Assembly (NCBI GenBank): GCA_963822705.1
Contig: CAWGIX010000008.1
Span: 124,001-188,000, forward strand
Direction of reading: 5' to 3'
DNA length: 64,000 nt
DNA from: CAVRQM01 sp963822705
Lineage (GTDB): Bacteria > Pseudomonadota > Alphaproteobacteria > Acetobacterales > Acetobacteraceae
In this document: in pieces, positions 58,418 through 64,000 of the stretch
Layout: each line of letters opens with the position of its first letter
Position numbering within the stretch: position 1 is the first letter of the stretch
Program-made: the position numbers and the translations under genes
Notes under the pieces: generated by a model
What the model was told of the DNA's origin: nothing
What the model saw: only the letters and a program-made list of their open reading frames with translations
Database searches by the model: none

Positions 58418-60575
58418 ATGTTGAAAGAAGTGCAGCGGCAGTCCACTCAGCCTGCTTTGAGCGGATCGCTCGGGCCCGTCGTGGTCCGACTGCGGCTGAT
58501 CGGCCAGATGGAAGCCTGGACGGCGAGCAGCGAGAGCATCCTGCCGACTGGCCGCAAGACTCGGGCCTTGCTGGCGATCGTGGCGCTGTCCGTGCCGCGC
58601 CCGGTGCTGCGCGGCAAGCTGGCTGAAATGCTGTGGAGCCGGCGTCCTGAAGAGCAGGCCCGGGCGTCGCTGCGTCAGGAGATCCATCGGCTGCTCGACG
58701 CGCTCGGTCAGCTGGGCACTCAAGTCCTGGCGATCACCCGCGACCACTTGGTGCTGCGCCCCGGCACGGTTTGGGTCGACGTGGACGAAGTGCTGCGGGC
58801 CAGCGCCGGCCGGCCGGCCGCCCTCGGTCTGCTCGACGGCGAGTTGCTGGAGGGTCTGGACGGCATTGATCCCGCGTTCGACAACTGGCTGCTCGCCGAG
58901 CGCGAGCGACTGAATGAGCGCGCCCGAACGCTCGCCGACTCGATGCTGCGCGACCAAACCGAACCGGACGGCATGATCGCAGCGGCCCAGCAACTGCTGC
59001 GGATCGACCGGTACTCATGAAGGGGCATGGCGCACGTTGATGCGCGTCTACGTCGCCCGGGGCGAACGCGGCCTGGCGCTCCACGCCTTCGACCGGTGCC
59101 GAGCCGTACTGCTGGACCAACTCGATGCCCAACCCTCCAGCGAAACGCAGCGTCTCGCGGCAGACATTCGCAGTGAGGCCGTAGCCCGCCCTGCTTTGGC
59201 AGAAGTTCCCGGCGTCGGCGGCGCGGTCGCGCGGATCACGCCACGACCTTCGCCGCATCAACCGGCGCGCCCTGGACCCGGCCATGAAGCCGCCGCCGAG
59301 TCAGCGCTGCGAACCGGGCCGCGACCAGAAGCCGACACGCTCGACCCGCGCCATGCGGCCCGCTCCACGGCGCCCCGCGGCGGGGCTCGTGTCGGCGTGC
59401 TGCCGCTGCAATTGGTAGGAACGTCCGAAGCGGAAGCCCATCTGTCGACCTGCTTGGCCGAAGAAATCACGGCAGCCCTGGCTCGGTTTCGCTGGTTGTT
59501 TTTGGCCTCGTCGAACGCACTCGCCCGCTTCTGCGCACAGACGCGCGACGAGGTCGCGCTGCGGCGCAACTTCGGACTGGACTTCGTGCTCGATGGTGTC
59601 GTGCAGCGGGCCGGGGACCGGTTGCGGGTCTCGTTGCGCCTTATCGACCTGCGCGGCGGTGACCAGGTGGTCTGGTCGCGGCAATTCGATGGCAGCGCGC
59701 ACGATCTGTTCAGCCTGCAGGACGCCGTCGCGGCCGAGGTAGCAGCGCAGGTCGATCCGGAAATTTTGCTGATCGAGGCACAGCGGGCGGCGATACGGCC
59801 GCTGCATCAGACGAGCGCCTACGACCTAATGCTGCGGGCCGTGGGGCTGATCGGGCGGCTGGAGAAGCCGACCTTTATGCTGGCCGGCGACCTGCTGCGC
59901 CAGGCAATAGCACTCGAACCCGACTGGGCCGCCGGCTACGCCTGGCTTGCCTATTGGCACATCTTTCTGACGAGCCAGGCGTGGTCCGAGGACGAGGTGA
60001 CCAGCCTGGAGGAGGCCGGGCAGCTCGCTGAGCGAGCGGCCACGCTCGATCCGCAAGACGCCAAGGCGCTCACCATCGTGGGCCACGTGCGCGCCTTCCT
60101 GCATCGGCGACTGCGCGAGGCGATTACGCTTCACGAGCGGGCGCTGACGCTGAATCCGAACCTTCCCATGGCTTGGAATTTTTCCGGCATGGCGTACGCG
60201 TATCTCGGCGACCTCGACGAGGCCGAGCGACGCATAGATTGTTACAAAAAACTATCGCCAGCCGATCCGCAGGCGTTCTACTTTGACAATGCGCGGGTAA
60301 TCGTAAGGCTCCTGAAGCACGATCACGCCGGCGCCATCGAGATCGGTCGTGAAGTCACCAGCCTGAATCCAGGCTTCACGGCGGCGATCAAGAGCTACTT
60401 GTCCGCGCTCGGCCATGGCGGTGCCGGTAAAGATGCCGCCGCCTTGCTGGCGCGCCTGCTGGCTCTGGAGCCCAAATTCACCGTGTCGCGCTTTCTGGCC
60501 ACCACCGCCTTCCAGCGCCAAGCGGACCGCGACCATTTCGCCGCAGGGCTGAGGCTCGCGGGCGTCGCGGAGTAG
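58418..60575 (+). pseudogene. SARP/BTAD-type regulator with TolB/FlgO and TPR domains, +1 break
   Basis: From ATG 58418: a winged-helix N-terminus (RLRLIGQMEAW, GRKTRALLAIVALSVPRPVL, LWSRRPEEQARASLRQEIHR) as in SARP regulators, then a bacterial transcriptional activator domain (LLEGLDGIDPAFDNWLLAER) broken by an extra T at 59012. Corrected, it continues THEGAWRTLMRVYVARGE and LALHAFDRCRAVL. Next a TolB/FlgO-like domain (VGVLPLQLVGTSEAEAHLS, LDFVLDGVVQRAGDRLRVSL) and TPR repeats (GDLDEAERRIDCYKKLSPAD) to the stop at 60575. No membrane helix is seen, unlike the CadC-like gene. Reconstructed length about 718 residues. Target unknown. Confidence 0.75.
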
Positions 60576-60578
60576 CGC

Positions 60579-62864
60579 CTATCGCCGTCCCGCCGCGTGA
60601 TGCGCGGCCAGCGCCGCCGTGTCGACGATCTGTGACACCGAACTGTCCATTGCCACCAACTGGGCCGCGTGCGTCAGGCCGATGAGCAGCGGCCCGATCG
60701 TGCTGCCGCCGCCCAGCCGTGGCGCCAGCCTCGAGGTAATGTGGGCTGCGTGCAGGCCCGGCATGACCAGCACGTTGGCGGGTCCTTGCAGACGGCAGAA
60801 CGGGAACAGCGCGCGCAGCGACATGTCCAGCGCCACATCCGGACTCATCTCGCCGTCGTACTCGAAATCCACCCCGCGGGCATCCAGCAGCGCCACCGCT
60901 TCGCGCATGTTGCTTCCAGTGGGATGCATCGGCTGGCCAAACGTCGTAAAGCTCAGCAGCGCCACCCGCGGTTCGTGCCCGAGGCGCCGTGCGGCGGCAG
61001 CCGAGCCCGTGGCGATGTCGGCCAGCTGTTCCGGCGTAGGGCGGCCGTGCATCAGAGTATCGGCGACGAAGACCGTGCCGCGCGCGCCGACCATCAGCGT
61101 CAGGCCGAAGGCGATGCTGCCGGGGGCCGGGTCGATGGCGTAAGCGATGTCCTCCAGGCACACCGCAGGCGACCGGGTGAGACCCGTCACCATCGCGTCG
61201 GCGTCGCCGGTGGCCACCATGCAGGCGGCAAAAACGTTGCGGTCCTGATTAACCATGCGCTGGCAGTCGCGTGCCAGAAAACCCCGGCGCTGCAGCCGGC
61301 CATACAGGTATTCGGCATAAGTCGCGTTGCGGTGCGAGAGGCGCGCATTGTGTACCTCGATGCCGTCCGCATCGCCCAGCGCCAGCCGTCCCATGGTGGC
61401 GCGCACGCGATCCTCGCGGCCGATGAGCACCGGCGTGCCGTAGCCCGCACGTCGGAACGCCACCGCCGCGCGCACAATTTTCTCCTCCTCGCCCTCGGCG
61501 AACACCACGCGCCGCGGGGCGGCCCGCACGCTCTCCATGATGGCGTCGAGTGCGTTCGCGGTGGGGTCGAGCCGGCCCGACAGCTCGCGCGCATAGCGCC
61601 GCAGATCGGCGATCGGGTGACGCGCCACCCGGCTGTCCATGGCCGCTTTTGCCACCGCCGGAGCGAGGCGCCCCAGCAGCCGCGGGTCGAATGCGTTCGG
61701 GATGATGTATTCGGCGCCAAACTGCAGGCGCAGTCCGGCCCCGGCGGTACTGACCTCGTCGGGCACGTCTTCCCTTGCCAAGTGCGCCAGCGCCTCGGCG
61801 GCGGCGATTTTCATGGCGTTGTTGATGGTGCGCGCCCGAACGTCCAGAGCCCCGCGAAAGATGTAAGGGAAACCCAAAACGTTGTTGACCTGATTCGGGT
61901 AGTCGCTGCGGCCGGTGGCGATGATGGCGTGCGGGCTGGCGGCTCGCGCCTCCTCGGGCGTGATTTCCGGGTCCGGATTGGCCATGGCAAAAATGATCGG
62001 GCGGTCGGCCATGCTTTTGACCAGGTCGCGGGTGAGGGCGCCCTTGACGGACAGTCCGAAAAACACGTCTGCCCCGTGCAAGGCATCGGCGAGCGTCCGT
62101 GCGGTTGTTTCGACTGCGTGCGCACTCTTCCACTGGTTCATGCCCTCGGCGCGGCCGCGGAACACCACGCCCTTGGTGTCACACAGCACCACGTTGCCGG
62201 GTTGCATCCCCATTGCCTTCAGGAGCTCGACGCAGGCGATGGCCGCCGCCCCCGCGCCATTGACCACCAGCTTGGTGGCCCGCAGCTCGCGCCCGGTCAG
62301 ATGACAGGCGTTGATCAGCCCGGCGGCGGCGACAATGGCTGTCCCGTGCTGGTCGTCATGGAACACTGGAATGTCCATCAGCTCGCGCAGGCGGTCCTCG
62401 ATGACAAAACATTCCGGAGCTTTGATGTCCTCCAGGTTGATCCCGCCGAAACTCGGGCCGAGATAGCGGACGCATTCGACAAACTGGTTCACGTCCTCGG
62501 TTTGCACGCACAGATCGATGCCATCGATATCGGCGAACCGCTTGAACAGGGCGACCTTGCCCTCCATCACCGGTTTGGAGGCGAGCGCGCCCAAATTGCC
62601 TAGACCAAGCACGGCGGTGCCGTTGCTGATAACGGCGACCATATTGCCTTTGGTGGTGTATTCGTAGGCGCAGGCCGGATTCCGGGCGATCTGCAGGCAC
62701 GGCTCGGCGACGCCGGGCGAATAGGCAAGACTGAGATCCCGCGCGGTCGTAATGGGTTTGGAGATGCGGGTCTCCAGCTTGCCGGGCCGCCCGCTCGCGT
62801 GCAGCGCCAGCGCTTCCTCCGCCGAAACGCGGGAGGTGCGTCCCTTGCCGGTGTTGTCGGCCAT
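60579..62864 (-). CDS. maeB: NADP-dependent malic enzyme, MaeB type
   Basis: A 761-residue enzyme converting malate to pyruvate and CO2. The N-terminal malic domain has PITTARDLSLAYSPGVAEPC, VVISNGTAVLGLGNLG-type TAVLGLGNLGALASKPVME, KAPECFVIEDRLREL, and the NAD(P) fold VVNGAGAAAIACVELL. The C-terminal phosphotransacetylase-like domain (VVFAEGEEEKIVRAAVAF, ADAMVTGLTRSPAVCLED) is regulatory in this family. ATG 62864 (MADNTGKGR) is chosen; upstream codons to 63002 are not family-like. Divergent from mutS. Intact over 2.3 kb. Confidence 0.95.
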   Translation of the reverse strand: MADNTGKGRTSRVSAEEALALHASGRPGKLETRISKPITTARDLSLAYSPGVAEPCLQIARNPACAYEYTTKGNMVAVISNGTAVLGLGNLGALASKPVMEGKVALFKRFADIDGIDLCVQTEDVNQFVECVRYLGPSFGGINLEDIKAPECFVIEDRLRELMDIPVFHDDQHGTAIVAAAGLINACHLTGRELRATKLVVNGAGAAAIACVELLKAMGMQPGNVVLCDTKGVVFRGRAEGMNQWKSAHAVETTARTLADALHGADVFFGLSVKGALTRDLVKSMADRPIIFAMANPDPEITPEEARAASPHAIIATGRSDYPNQVNNVLGFPYIFRGALDVRARTINNAMKIAAAEALAHLAREDVPDEVSTAGAGLRLQFGAEYIIPNAFDPRLLGRLAPAVAKAAMDSRVARHPIADLRRYARELSGRLDPTANALDAIMESVRAAPRRVVFAEGEEEKIVRAAVAFRRAGYGTPVLIGREDRVRATMGRLALGDADGIEVHNARLSHRNATYAEYLYGRLQRRGFLARDCQRMVNQDRNVFAACMVATGDADAMVTGLTRSPAVCLEDIAYAIDPAPGSIAFGLTLMVGARGTVFVADTLMHGRPTPEQLADIATGSAAAARRLGHEPRVALLSFTTFGQPMHPTGSNMREAVALLDARGVDFEYDGEMSPDVALDMSLRALFPFCRLQGPANVLVMPGLHAAHITSRLAPRLGGGSTIGPLLIGLTHAAQLVAMDSSVSQIVDTAALAAHHAAGRR

Positions 62865-63085
62865 CTGTTTCGTCCCCGCCCTACTGGCGCTGCATGGTGG
62901 GCCATGCGGCGGGCCTGCCACAAGCAGTACCGCACGCGTGGGTGTTGCGCGCGACGGATGGCCTCCCTGGATATTAATGGCTGATCCGGAAGCGGATCGC
63001 ATAGGGCGGTCGAATGGGGATTTCGCATCGCATCATGGTGCAGTTAGCGGAGCCTTGAAAATGGCTGCTGGTGTAAGCTGAGTCG

Positions 63086-64000
63086 ATGACCGCTGCCCGC
63101 AACGCCGCCGGTGCCTCGCCCGCCATGGCCCAGTGGTTCGCCTGCAAGGCGGCGCATCCCGAGGCGCTGCTGTTTTTCCGCATGGGCGATTTTTACGAAC
63201 TGTTCTTCGAGGATGCCGATGCGGCGGCCCCCGTGCTCGGCTTGGCACTGACGGCGCGCGGCGAGCACGAGGGCAAGCCGATCCCGCTGTGCGGCGTGCC
63301 GGCTCACGCCGCGGACGCTTATCTGCTGCGCCTGATCCGGCGCGGTTTTCGCGTGGCGATCGTGGAACAGATGGAGCGTGCCCAAGATCGCGCCGGCAAG
63401 GCGCCGATCCGGCGCGAGGTGGTCCGCCTTGTCACCCCCGGTACGATCACCGAGGACGCACTGCTGGATGCCGGCAGCGCCAGCCGACTGCTGGCGCTGG
63501 CACTTGCCGGAAAGGAGGTCGGGGCGGCTTGGCTTGATCTCTCGGCCGGCACTTTTGACACGGAACCGGTGACGTTGCCCGGGCTGCCGGCCCTCCTGGC
63601 GCGGCTCGACCCCGCGGAGATTCTGGCGCCACTGGGCTTGAAGCTGGACAACTGGGAGGAGCGGCGCGCGCCGGATGTGACCGCGCCACCGCCGCTCGTC
63701 GCCCAGCGCCGTCTGGCCGAGGCGTTCGGGGTAGCCAGTCTTGATGCTCTCGGCACGTTTTCCGACGCCGAGGCGATGGCAGCTGCCCTGGTCCTAGACT
63801 ACGCCCGTGCGGCGGGGGCAGGAAAACTGCCCGTACTCGCGCCGCCGCATCCGGTGGGGGACAGCGGGCGCCTGGAGATGGACGCGGCCACCCGCGCCAG
63901 CCTCGAAATCTTGCGCGCCCGGGACGGATCGGCCACGCACACGCTCTTGGGCGCGGTCCAGCGCACGCTGACATCGCCGGGGGCGCGCCTGCTGGCGGAC
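63086..64000 (+). CDS. mutS: DNA mismatch repair protein MutS, 3' end outside the window
   Basis: The first 305 codons of MutS. ATG 63086 opens MTAARNAAGASPAMAQWFAC and reads the mismatch-binding domain: LLFFRMGDFYELFFEDA, whose Phe-x-Glu (FYE) inserts at mismatches, then the LGLALTARG and GVPAHAADAYLLRLI strands, VEQMERAQDRAGKAPIRREV, RLVTPGTITEDALLD and the connector domain (VGAAWLDLSAGTF). The frame stays open to the right edge with no stop, ending in the start of the lever domain (LEMDAATRASLEILR, TSPGARLLAD). Confidence 0.95.
   Translation, partial: MTAARNAAGASPAMAQWFACKAAHPEALLFFRMGDFYELFFEDADAAAPVLGLALTARGEHEGKPIPLCGVPAHAADAYLLRLIRRGFRVAIVEQMERAQDRAGKAPIRREVVRLVTPGTITEDALLDAGSASRLLALALAGKEVGAAWLDLSAGTFDTEPVTLPGLPALLARLDPAEILAPLGLKLDNWEERRAPDVTAPPPLVAQRRLAEAFGVASLDALGTFSDAEAMAAALVLDYARAAGAGKLPVLAPPHPVGDSGRLEMDAATRASLEILRARDGSATHTLLGAVQRTLTSPGARLLAD

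Overview
The window is GC-rich bacterial chromosome. Gene content and order point to an alphaproteobacterium of the Rhodospirillales, most likely Acetobacteraceae (inference, no search was possible). The conserved neighbourhoods recG / sdhE / mfd, NDUFA12 / mlaD / DUF2155, ubiA / rsmE / gshA and maeB / mutS (divergent) are typical of that class. No rRNA, tRNA, CRISPR array, insertion sequence or prophage was seen.

Layout: 0-7 kb holds the end of an alpha/beta hydrolase, a broken DUF1636 gene, an imidazolonepropionase-like amidohydrolase, and a minus-strand sugar/AI-2-type ABC importer (binding protein, two permeases, double ATPase). 7-12.6 kb holds a cytochrome b561 fused to a diheme cytochrome c, a FrnE/DsbA-like protein, an RTX-type S1 protease, and a methyltransferase plus RgpF-like pair. 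12.6-17.3 kb is core: pyrB, gltX, comEC. 17.3-36 kb is accessory: copy 1 of a lineage-specific paralogous family, DUF4142, a CadC-like regulator, an MFS exporter, a two-DTG retropepsin lipoprotein, an amine oxidase, an Ldh-type dehydrogenase, a degraded BrnT/BrnA pair, a gluconolactonase-like gene, an NtrB/NtrC-type two-component system with a periplasmic protein, a TIM-barrel isomerase, and a sulfotransferase / beta-helix / methyltransferase group. 36.5-47.2 kb is a compact intact block: recG, sdhE, mfd, a DUF6056 membrane protein, a methyltransferase, otsB, DUF2155, a small protein, mlaD and NDUFA12. 47-52 kb holds a NrdJ-C-terminal-like (TSCPD) gene, ridA, a FemAB-like acyltransferase, msrB, msrA and copy 2 of the paralogous family. 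53-64 kb holds sdaA, a methyltransferase, ubiA, rsmE, gshA with a tandem duplicate of its own 3' end, a SARP-like regulator, maeB and the start of mutS.

The most striking property is about 23 single-base frame breaks, roughly 20 of which are one-base insertions relative to the expected reading frame. They fall almost entirely in accessory genes and cluster at 26-27.4 kb, while about 20 kb of housekeeping genes have none. This may be real gene decay or an assembly artefact; both readings are argued below. Genes with such breaks are reported over their full reconstructed span as pseudogene (or as CDS where the frame survives), with the break position.
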